NCBI RefSeq assembly: GCF_003185895.1
Contig: NZ_QHLY01000005.1
Span: 248,001 to 312,000, forward strand
Direction of reading: 5' to 3'
Source: Cryobacterium arcticum
Lineage (GTDB): Bacteria > Actinomycetota > Actinomycetes > Actinomycetales > Microbacteriaceae
Length of the DNA: 64,000 nt
Positions 56,790-64,000 of the stretch are shown here, in pieces (positions within the stretch are counted from its first letter, which is position 1; the number at the start of each line of letters is the position of its first letter). Both the position numbers and the translations under genes were made by a program. The notes under the pieces were generated by a model, which did no database searches, had not been told where the DNA came from, and saw only the letters and a list, made by a program, of their open reading frames with translations.

Positions 56790-57316
56790 TTTAGACGGAG
56801 TCGAATGGATGCGCTACCGCGTCCAAGCCGCTCTCCTGACGCCTCGCCTGCGACACCGACCAGTCACATTCGGGCAGGACAGTGACCTAGCGGGATAGCA
56901 CCTTAACGACCAACCAAACAGTCGTCGCAATGGTGCCCCGGAAGCCCACCACGTCTTGAACGAAGTCAGTCACACTGAGAACGACCCTCAGTGTCCGACG
57001 GTCCAGATAGTCGGTGACTGCTGACTTTTGTGCTTAGCCATGATTCTGTCCATCTGCTGCGGAGCCGCCCGGTGTGCAGCTCGTCGCGATGTCAATGCGC
57101 GGCAGCATCCGTCCGATGGGCGGCAACGACCGCCGTTGCGCTAAAGGAGAGCGCCAGCCGGCGCGTCGCGACCCGAACTGGGGGGGTGGACGCCGTGCCA
57201 GTTTGGGATCGCCCATCAGGCGGAAGCACATATCCCAGCTTTGGTGGCTCGATGAAGACCATCAGCCCTATCTGACTAGACGGGCGTCGTCCGACCCTGC
57301 CACTAGTCTCCGAAGT
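56790..57316. other. 527-bp stretch without a clear gene
   Basis: No credible start-to-stop gene on either strand. On the minus strand around 56895-57040 an open stretch ending F-R-G-T-I-A-T-T-V-W-L-V-V-K-V-L lacks a good start and may be a gene remnant. Base composition is lower in G/C than the flanks. Confidence 0.45.
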
Positions 57317-58243
57317 ATGTCCACGCTCGATTTCTCAGTACACGCGGCCAGGGTCGACGCAGCCAGCCTTCGTCGGATCATCGAGGTACTTCGCCCGATC
57401 ACGGTAGAGGTAGCGCAACGTGACCTCATCCGTCATCAAGACGACCGCACCGAGGAGATCGACGTAGGGAGGAGAGCTGCTGCTATCAAACTGGCGAAAG
57501 GGGCTCTTGCCGCTCAAGGGGAAGTTTCGATGGTGATCAAGAAGCTGAAAGAACGCAGCGGTGTTGTTCACGATCAGCTTGGCTGGGGCGATCCTATGCC
57601 GTTAGAAAAGATCGAGGATTGTGCCAGTGCCGAACTGGTGGCGGCGAGCTACAACGGGGGCTACTGGGGAGTGCTGAATTTGAAGGTTTCTGACTGGGGC
57701 TGCGAGGTGTCGATCGACGCCGGACCCGAAGAAATCGAGCGGGTCGGGGCAGCGGTTAAAGATGTTCTAACCGCCGCAGTCGACTCCAGTCAACTCGCTG
57801 CGACGCAACGCCCGTTCAAAGTCTTCATCGGTCACGGTTCAGACTCTCAGTGGAAGTACCTCTACGAGATGTTCAGCAAGGTGCACGGTTTCAATGTCGA
57901 GGCGTTCGAGTCATCCGAGCGCGCCGGTATTCATACCCTGTTCGTAGTCGACAAAATGATTCGGTCAAGCAGTGTCGCTTTGGTCGTAATGACTGGCGAA
58001 GACCAAATGGCAGATGGGTCCATGCGAGCCCGCGAAAACGTCGTCCACGAAATTGGCTATTGCCAGGGGGCGCTAGGTATCGATCGCACGATCATTCTTC
58101 TGGAAGACGGAATCAGCGAGCCCTCCAACATCGCAGGGCTAACGCAAATCAGGTTTGCCAAGAATTCTTTGATCGATGCCCAAGACCGGATTCTTAATAC
58201 GCTGAATCTCCACAAACAGGCCCAGGACTTCAGCGAGATTTAG
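57317..58243 (+). CDS. TIR-like nucleotide-binding-domain protein (possible phage-defence effector)
   Basis: 308 residues from ATG 57317, eight bases after TAGTCT; the frame is open from 57074 but only this start fits. Residues 1-160 are an unrecognised sensor-like domain. Residues ~165-300 form a TIR-like domain of the PF10137 (CAP12/Pycsar-TIR) type: P-F-K-V-F-I-G-H-G-S-D, V-E-A-F-E-S, S-S-V-A-L-V-V-M-T, and R-E-N-V-V-H-E-I-G-Y with the predicted NADase glutamate E245. Such domains deplete NAD+ on activation. No cyclase gene is next to it. Confidence 0.75.
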   Translation: MSTLDFSVHAARVDAASLRRIIEVLRPITVEVAQRDLIRHQDDRTEEIDVGRRAAAIKLAKGALAAQGEVSMVIKKLKERSGVVHDQLGWGDPMPLEKIEDCASAELVAASYNGGYWGVLNLKVSDWGCEVSIDAGPEEIERVGAAVKDVLTAAVDSSQLAATQRPFKVFIGHGSDSQWKYLYEMFSKVHGFNVEAFESSERAGIHTLFVVDKMIRSSSVALVVMTGEDQMADGSMRARENVVHEIGYCQGALGIDRTIILLEDGISEPSNIAGLTQIRFAKNSLIDAQDRILNTLNLHKQAQDFSEI

Positions 58244-58908
58244 TCGTCCGATAAAAGATCGTCTAACGGTTCTTTCTCCGCTAGGTCTCCCTATCGACAA
58301 CATTTGCTTGGAGCTCACGACCAATGGACCATTGGCACTGAATGTCCTGGTGGCACTCTGATGAGGCCGGTGGAGTCAGTGGGCCGACGTCAGCGAACAA
58401 CTGAACGGAAAGGGCGGTCTCAATGTGAACTCCCGGTGGGCGTTGCCCCGTCCTGTGTCTTTCGCCGGGTTTGCACCTGAAACCGCTCGACTTGATACGA
58501 GGTCGGGTTCGTCATTATATGTCATCCCAAGGACGCTGCTCGATTGAAGGCTGCACGCATTCTCGACGCTGACCGCAACACCTAATATTCAAATGCGAGG
58601 AGGTGCAACCAATTTCCTCTGAGCGATCTCGCCGCGAATCTCGGCTAGTCGGTAGCCAATCTGGGATTTGCCTCCACCGATGAGTGCCTCGTGAACCTGG
58701 TCTGGGAAATTACCAGCCGGCGCGGTTTCTCGAGAGATCGCACGCTGACATCCCTCCGGCGGAAAGTGGCCAGTTATCCGGAGTTCACGGACTATCTCTC
58801 CAGCAAGGAAGGCCCATATATTGTGGGCCCGGGCCGATGTCTTTTAGCGAGAACACAAGCCACGGCGCGCTTCCTCGGTAGCTGACCACGCCACGACATG
58901 ATGGCGAT
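58244..58908. other. 665-bp stretch without a supportable gene
   Basis: Lower G/C than the genome average. A GTG-started frame at 58691-58885 (64 codons, N-L-V-W-E-I-T-S-R-R-G-F) is open but has no ribosome-binding site or recognisable homology. TGGCACTGA / TGGCACTCTGA near 58334-58365 resembles decayed mobile-element ends. Nothing firmer can be said. Confidence 0.4.
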
Positions 58909-59463
58909 ATGGACAATGGATGGGCAATCGTCATAGGCGCAGGGATAGCGCTGCTCGGTTCGGTCTTCGCACCTTGGCTCAAAGACTCAATCGACCGTAA
59001 GAATAGGAAGTTCGAAAGTAATCGGAACGCCGTAGCGGCGAGTCTCCAGCTGGTAGCCGCGGCCACGCCAGCCGCTGCGCTAGCGCGCTTGGAGATGGTC
59101 CACAGCGAATCGGACGGTGCGGCACAGACGACAACTCACGCAGCTGCACGCATGCAGGTCGCCAGGTTTTATGAGGCGCAAAGAGCCGTCTTCGAACTCG
59201 GCCTGCTCCTGGCAACCAAGGACGCTCCCATCGAATCTATGGCTCGAATGATGGTGAATGCTGCCCACAGAGACGACTTCGCCATCGAAGTGACATGCTT
59301 CAACCGGCTTGCGGCGCGTTGGCACAGAGGCGAATTGAGTGCCGAATCAGCACTAAATTCATTTAGGAAAGATGTTGTCAGATACCGGGCTATGAGGTTG
59401 GGCATGGGGCCGCTTGCCGAGGAAGTCAATGAAGACGAATCGATGAACGTGGACGCTCCGTAA
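58909..59463 (+). CDS. One-TM protein of the accessory patch
   Basis: 184 residues. A TM helix (W-A-I-V-I-G-A-G-I-A-L-L-G-S-V-F-A-P-W) is followed by a basic stop-transfer K-D-S-I-D-R-K-N-R-K and a helical cytoplasmic part. No family is recognised. It shares the accessory zone with the TIR-like gene, but they are 665 bp apart, so co-function is uncertain. Confidence 0.6.
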   Translation: MDNGWAIVIGAGIALLGSVFAPWLKDSIDRKNRKFESNRNAVAASLQLVAAATPAAALARLEMVHSESDGAAQTTTHAAARMQVARFYEAQRAVFELGLLLATKDAPIESMARMMVNAAHRDDFAIEVTCFNRLAARWHRGELSAESALNSFRKDVVRYRAMRLGMGPLAEEVNEDESMNVDAP

Positions 59464-59545
59464 CCTATGTAGGAATGTGGCAAGGTATTTGGCCCCCGCA
59501 AACCCGCCGGATAACTCAGAGCACATGGGCGCGTGACTAGCACCT

Positions 59546-59762
59546 TAGGCGCTGCCTTGGGTGAAAACCACGACGTCGATACCGGCGACCGCCTCGGTGA
59601 TGGTATCTGGCCGGGTCAGTTCGCCGACGACCACGCGGGCGCCAGCGTCGAGTCGGCCGGCCCGGGACGGATCCCGCACCAGAGCCCCAGGCGTACGGCT
59701 TTGGCCACAACACGCCGGCCGAAGTTTCCGGTGGCGCCGACCACGAGGATGCTGTCGGTCAC
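59546..59762 (-). pseudogene. Frameshifted, truncated NmrA-like NAD(P)-binding gene
   Basis: GTG at 59762 overlaps the aldo/keto reductase stop. It reads V-T-D-S-I-L-V-V-G-A-T-G-N-F-G-R-R-V-V-A-K-A-V, the NmrA Rossmann start. A frameshift follows, after which another frame gives A-L-V-R-D-P-S-R-A-G-R-L-D-A-G-A-R-V-V-V-G-E-L and A-V-A-G-I-D-V-V-V-F-T-Q-G-S-A before a stop. The C-terminal two-thirds of the family are missing. Confidence 0.8.
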
Positions 59763-60640
59763 GCTTCCGGGATCTCCCGGCCGAAGGCCTCGAGGGTCAC
59801 CGCTTCGGGAGCCGGGCCACCGCGCACACCGGTGTCGAGGGCCTCGATCTCGGCCATCTGGTCGGCGGTGAGCTCGAAGTCGAAGACGTCGAAGTTCTCA
59901 GCAATGCGCTCCCGGCGCACCGACTTCGGAATGACGGAGTGGCCGAGCTGCAGCTGCCAGCGCAACATGACCTGCGCGGCGCTCTTGCCGTGCACGCCGG
60001 CGATACCCAGGATGACGGGGTCGGTGAAAGTGCTCTTCGAGCTATCGCCGCGGTACGAGGTGATGCCGCCGATCGGCGACCACGCCTGGGTGACGATACC
60101 GAGCTCGGCGTTCGTCTTGCGCACGTCAGGCTGCGAGAAGTAGGGGTGCACCTCGATCTGATTGACCGCCGGCACGATCGCGCTCTGCTCACGCAGGGCG
60201 TGCAGGTGATCGGTCATGAAGTTGCTCACGCCGATGGCGCGCACCCGGCCGTCGGCGAGCAGCTTCTCGAGGGCCAGGTAGGCCGCGATCGTCTTGTCGA
60301 ACTCGCCGGGCAACGCCTGGTGCAGGATGAAGAGGTCGATCTGGTCGACGCCGAGCTTGCCGGCGCTCTTGTCGAACGCGTGCAGGGTCTGGTCGTAGCC
60401 GAAGTCACTGATCCACACCTTGGTCTCGATGAAGATCTCGGAGCGGTCGACGCCGGCCCGGCGGATGCCCTCGCCCACCTCGCGCTCGTTGGCGTACGCG
60501 GCGGCAGTGTCGATGTGGCGGTAGCCGATCTCCAGGGCGGCCTGCACCGCATCCGTGGTGGCGTCGGGCGGGGTCTGGAAGACGCCGAGGCCGATGGCCG
60601 GCATGACGACGCCATTGTTCAGGGTGATGTTTTTCTGCAT
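59759..60640 (-). CDS. Aldo/keto reductase
   Basis: 293 residues. The AKR tetrad is present: D and Y in H-I-D-T-A-A-A-Y-A-N-E, K in E-T-K-V-W, and H in L-F-I-L-H-Q-A. The NADPH-binding end reads V-I-P-K-S-V-R-R-E-R. It resembles 2,5-diketo-gluconate reductase/MSMEG-type AKRs that reduce small aldehydes and ketones. It was once coupled to the downstream NmrA-like gene, now broken. Confidence 0.9.
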   Translation of the reverse strand: MQKNITLNNGVVMPAIGLGVFQTPPDATTDAVQAALEIGYRHIDTAAAYANEREVGEGIRRAGVDRSEIFIETKVWISDFGYDQTLHAFDKSAGKLGVDQIDLFILHQALPGEFDKTIAAYLALEKLLADGRVRAIGVSNFMTDHLHALREQSAIVPAVNQIEVHPYFSQPDVRKTNAELGIVTQAWSPIGGITSYRGDSSKSTFTDPVILGIAGVHGKSAAQVMLRWQLQLGHSVIPKSVRRERIAENFDVFDFELTADQMAEIEALDTGVRGGPAPEAVTLEAFGREIPEA

Positions 60641-60726
60641 GTTTTCACGCTAATCGCGGTGCCGGCGATCGTGGGAGTGCCTGACAGGCCCTCCTTCGAC
60701 GCGACCGGGTGGCCTAGCGTGGCGGT

Positions 60727-60747
60727 ATGGACATGCAGCCGCTGTGA
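60727..60747 (+). other. Six-codon leader ORF overlapping the SetA-like start
   Basis: ATG-GAC-ATG-CAG-CCG-CTG-TGA. TAGCGT (60715-60720) lies six bases before, so transcription and translation would start together. The TGA overlaps the transporter's GTG (GTGA). This is a possible coupling or attenuation device; it could also mark an N-terminal frameshift. Confidence 0.5.
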
Positions 60748-61904
60748 GGTCACCACTCGTCTCCGCCTCTGCCCTGTTCTGGGGTTTCCAGTTCGCGCTG
60801 CTCAACCCGGTGCTCGCGCTCCTCCTTGTCGGCCTCTACGACGCCAGCCCCACCGACGTCGGCTGGGTTCTCGCGGTGTACAACGCCGCCGGCTTCCTGG
60901 CGGCGATCGTCATTCCAGCCTGGGCCGACCGCTCGAGGAACTACCTGCTGCCCCTGCTTCTCTGCGGCGTCCTCACGCTCTGCCTCGCCGGGGCCCTCGC
61001 CGTCACCACGTCGCTGCCGGTCGCGGTCGTCGCACTCGTGGTCTTCGGCGGCCCGGCCGGAGTGGGTGTTTCACTGCTCTTCGCCGACCTGAAGCACTCC
61101 GGCGCACCGCCGTCGGCTGTCATCAACACCCGCGCAATCGTCTCCTTCGCCTGGGTGGCGGGGCCCCCGGCCGCGACGTTCATCATGGGCGCCCTGGGCA
61201 ACCGGGCCATCCTGCCCGTTCTGGCCGTCGTCGCCATTCTCAACGGCATCACCACCGTGGCGATGATCAGCAAACGTCGCAGTGCGCTCGCCGACGGTTC
61301 AGGCGACGCTCCGGCCCCGGTCGCGACGGCCGAGCCCGTCGCGCGTTCGCTGGTGGTCACGGTCGTCATCGCTTTCGTCTTGCTTCAGGCCACCAACAGC
61401 GCCGCGGTGTCGATCCTGAGCCTGTTCGTCACCGAGCGCCTGCACCTTCCCCTCCTCTGGTCGGGGATCGCGCTGGCACTGTCGGCGCTACTGGAGATCC
61501 CCGCCCTGCTCCTGATCGGCCGGCTCAGCGACCGGTTCTCCGGTTTTGCCCTGCTGGCCAGCGGATGCGCCGCCGGAGTCGTCTACTACGCCGCCATGAC
61601 GTTGCTCCGCGACCCGGTCACCCTCCTCGCGGTGCAACCGCTGAATGCCTGGTTCTTCGGCACGGTCGCCGGGGTGGGGCTGACCCTGTTCCAGGACCTC
61701 ATTCCCCGGCCGGGCCTGGCCTCCGGACTGTTCACCAACACCCGGCGCATCGGCGCCATCGTCTCCGGCGGCATCATCGCCGTCGGTTCCAGCACAGCGC
61801 TGGGCTACGGCGGCGTGTTCTTGATCTGCGCCGTGATCGCGCTCGCGGCGCTCGGACTCGTCGCCGTCGTGCGCCGGCAGGCGGGGCGCACCCGAGCCGG
61901 TTAG
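60744..61904 (+). CDS. Sugar efflux transporter (SetA-like MFS)
   Basis: 386 residues from GTG 60744. Twelve TM helices. The SetA-like start W-G-F-Q-F-A-L-L-N-P-V-L-A-L-L-L-V-G and L-Y-D-A-S-P-T-D-V-G-W-V-L-A-V-Y-N-A-A-G-F are clear, as is the central T-R-A-I-V-S-F-A-W-V-A-G-P-P. Relatives expel sugars or their analogues. No ribosome-binding site precedes the GTG, so translation may depend on the leader ORF. Confidence 0.85.
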   Translation: MRSPLVSASALFWGFQFALLNPVLALLLVGLYDASPTDVGWVLAVYNAAGFLAAIVIPAWADRSRNYLLPLLLCGVLTLCLAGALAVTTSLPVAVVALVVFGGPAGVGVSLLFADLKHSGAPPSAVINTRAIVSFAWVAGPPAATFIMGALGNRAILPVLAVVAILNGITTVAMISKRRSALADGSGDAPAPVATAEPVARSLVVTVVIAFVLLQATNSAAVSILSLFVTERLHLPLLWSGIALALSALLEIPALLLIGRLSDRFSGFALLASGCAAGVVYYAAMTLLRDPVTLLAVQPLNAWFFGTVAGVGLTLFQDLIPRPGLASGLFTNTRRIGAIVSGGIIAVGSSTALGYGGVFLICAVIALAALGLVAVVRRQAGRTRAG

Positions 61905-61917
61905 GGCGGGAGCGCGC

Positions 61918-62646
<729 letters not shown>

Positions 62647-62699
62647 TCACTTTCGGGGTGGCTGGCTAACGGGCGGAGATTCTCACCCTAACCCAAGAA

Positions 62700-62716
62700 A
62701 CCTACCATCGGTAGGT
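62700..62716. promoter_or_regulatory. TetR-type palindrome between divergent genes
   Basis: ACCTACC-ATC-GGTAGGT, a perfect 7-bp inverted repeat with a 3-bp centre, at mid-gap between the deaminase-like start (62640) and the membrane protein start (62774). This is the usual form of TetR-family operators. Confidence 0.5.
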
Positions 62717-62773
62717 ATTACGAGGGCACCCCTGCCCATGGTGCCGCGCTTCGGCCCTCCGCTACGGTGAGCC

Positions 62774-63199
62774 ATGATCATCTGGTCCCGTTGGGGAATT
62801 GTCGTCTTCGTGTTCTTCGGCCTCTCGGTCGGACTCGGCTTTGCGCTCAAAGCGCTCGTCGCCCCATCCACCGGCTCCAACGACCCATCCACTACCGCAT
62901 TCATCGGCACGGGCTTCATCCTGGGTGCGGCGGCGCTGTGGGCATTCTCGAAGTTCGCGCTGCCGCGCCTGGACAAGGCATCGCCGTCGTTCGTCTACCA
63001 GAAGCTGCCGGAACCGGTGATCAATGACCGCGGGGTGCGGGTGACGCACCGGCCCGTCGCCGTGGTGAACCAGGAGACCGGGCAGCAGATCTGGACCCGC
63101 CCGTCGTCGACGTTCTTCTTCATCCCGGTGCGTTTCTGGGTCTATCCCATTGCCGCCCTCGGGCTCCTGACCATCATCATCGGCCTCACCCGGGTCTAA
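62774..63199 (+). CDS. Small integral membrane protein
   Basis: 141 residues. TACGGT lies five bases before the ATG (leaderless type). Three TM helices: G-I-V-V-F-V-F-F-G-L-S-V-G-L-G-F, F-I-G-T-G-F-I-L-G-A-A-A-L-W-A-F, and P-I-A-A-L-G-L-L-T-I-I-I-G-L. A central soluble loop contains D-R-G-V-R-V-T. No family is recognised. Confidence 0.65.
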   Translation: MIIWSRWGIVVFVFFGLSVGLGFALKALVAPSTGSNDPSTTAFIGTGFILGAAALWAFSKFALPRLDKASPSFVYQKLPEPVINDRGVRVTHRPVAVVNQETGQQIWTRPSSTFFFIPVRFWVYPIAALGLLTIIIGLTRV

Positions 63200-63214
63200 C
63201 GGACCGGCGGCGGC

Positions 63215-64000
63215 TCAGCTGATCGAGACCACGATCTTGCCCAGAACGTCGCCATCGAGAAGTCGCCGATAGCCGGTCCGCACGTCGGCGAGGTCGATCA
63301 CCGAGTCGATCGACGGGCGCACACCGGTGACCTCGAGCATGCGTAGCATGGCGTCGAACTCGGCCCGGGTCGACATCGTCGAGCCGATGATCGAGAGCTG
63401 CTTGTAGAACACCCGGTGCAGCTCCGCTGCGGGCATGCCGCCGCTGGTCGCGCCGGCGATCACGATGGTGCCGCCGGGGCGCACGGCGCGCAGCGAGTGC
63501 GCCCAGGTCGCCTCCCCCACGGTCTCGATCACCACGTCGACCCGCTCCGGCAGCCGGGCGCCGCTCTCCAATGCCTGGAAGGCGCCGAGTCCGAGCGCAA
63601 AGTCGCGCTTCCGGGCGGTGCGGGAGGTGGCGTAAACAAGGGCGCCGGCGGCAGCGGCCAGGGTGATCGCGGCGCCGGCGACACCACCGCTGGCCCCCTG
63701 CACGAGCACCCGGTCGCCGGCTGTGATCCCGGCGCGACCGAACAACATCCGATATGCCGTGCTCCAGACCGCGCCCAGGGTCGCGGCCTGCTCGAAACTC
63801 AGCCAGGCGGGCTTGGGCACGAGGTTCTGCGTGGGCACGAGCACGTAGTCAGCGAGAGTTCCGTTCACAGTCTCCGACAGGATGGCGCGGTCGGGGTCGA
63901 AGGTCTCGTCGCCGTGCCCGCGCGCCGGGTCGCCGAGCACCGAGTAGAGGATCACCTCGCGGCCGTCGTCCGTCACCCCGGCGCCGTCGCAGCCGAGCAC
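63215..64000 (-). CDS. Zinc-type/quinone oxidoreductase-like MDR enzyme (N-terminus beyond window)
   Basis: 261 C-terminal residues are visible; the gene continues past the window end. G-D-R-V-L-V-Q-G-A-S-G-G-V-A-G-A-A-I is the MDR nucleotide-binding motif, with S-F-E-Q-A-A-T-L-G-A-V-W-S-T-A-Y before it. Without the N-terminus, zinc ligands cannot be judged; the visible part is closest to zinc-independent quinone-reductase-like members. Confidence 0.82.
   Translation of the reverse strand: MLGCDGAGVTDDGREVILYSVLGDPARGHGDETFDPDRAILSETVNGTLADYVLVPTQNLVPKPAWLSFEQAATLGAVWSTAYRMLFGRAGITAGDRVLVQGASGGVAGAAITLAAAAGALVYATSRTARKRDFALGLGAFQALESGARLPERVDVVIETVGEATWAHSLRAVRPGGTIVIAGATSGGMPAAELHRVFYKQLSIIGSTMSTRAEFDAMLRMLEVTGVRPSIDSVIDLADVRTGYRRLLDGDVLGKIVVSIS

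Noticed and set aside
58691..58885. 64-codon plus-strand frame starting at GTG in the accessory patch
   Set aside because: No ribosome-binding site, no promoter, no recognisable fold, and a second overlapping frame of similar length. Mentioned only in the gap entry.

Overview
The window is high-GC DNA with dense, often 4-bp-overlapping genes, many GTG starts, and probable leaderless promoters of the TAGNNT-(5-7 nt)-ATG type. Its intergenic gaps carry a family of palindromic repeats built on GGTCTCGACAAGCTCGACCA. Gene content, codon use and repeats point to an actinobacterium, most likely of the Microbacteriaceae (for example Cryobacterium or a relative). The genus is an inference.

Layout. 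1-7491: chromosomal genes (end of an ABC-2 permease, threonine aldolase, acyl-CoA ligase, nitroreductase, zinc dehydrogenase, a flavin monooxygenase and an unrecognised gene). 7522-19465: an 11.9-kb integrated element bounded by a 27-bp direct repeat, one copy of which forms the 3' end of a CAT-anticodon tRNA. It carries a tyrosine integrase, an excisionase-like protein, a divergent repressor/activator pair, a long coupled minus-strand operon with a replication-like protein, a lone terminase small subunit and an HNH nuclease, and cargo genes at the far end. No capsid, portal, tail, large terminase or lysis gene is recognisable. The layout resembles a phage-inducible chromosomal island (phage satellite) rather than an autonomous prophage.

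19625-37820 and 43410-52728: a probable organosulfur scavenging region. It has six luciferase-like flavin monooxygenases (a seventh lies at 5502), GNAT acetyltransferases, an M20 amidohydrolase, an ATP-grasp ligase, a complete polar amino-acid ABC importer, a complete oligopeptide-type ABC importer, a rhodanese, and two PLP enzymes of Cys/Met metabolism. Together they suggest uptake of S-substituted cysteines or peptides and sulfonates, N-acetylation, oxidative C-S cleavage, deacetylation and entry into Cys/Met synthesis. The route is inferred by analogy with the ytmI/snaA-sndA system of Bacillus.

38084-42973: a six-gene coupled operon with a Ycf46-like AAA ATPase, a DUF2997 protein, a radical-SAM activase-like protein, a DUF1257 (Ycf35-like) protein, and two membrane proteins, one with a helix-hairpin-helix tail. 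Its function is not established.

52786-64000: an orphan histidine kinase; ClpB lacking its N-domain under a perfect HAIR (HspR) operator; an accessory patch (56790-59545) with a TIR-like defence-type protein and a one-TM protein; a frameshifted NmrA-like remnant; an aldo/keto reductase; a SetA-like sugar efflux transporter with a 6-codon leader ORF; a glucosamine-6-phosphate deaminase-like protein; a small membrane protein; and a partial zinc-type oxidoreductase.
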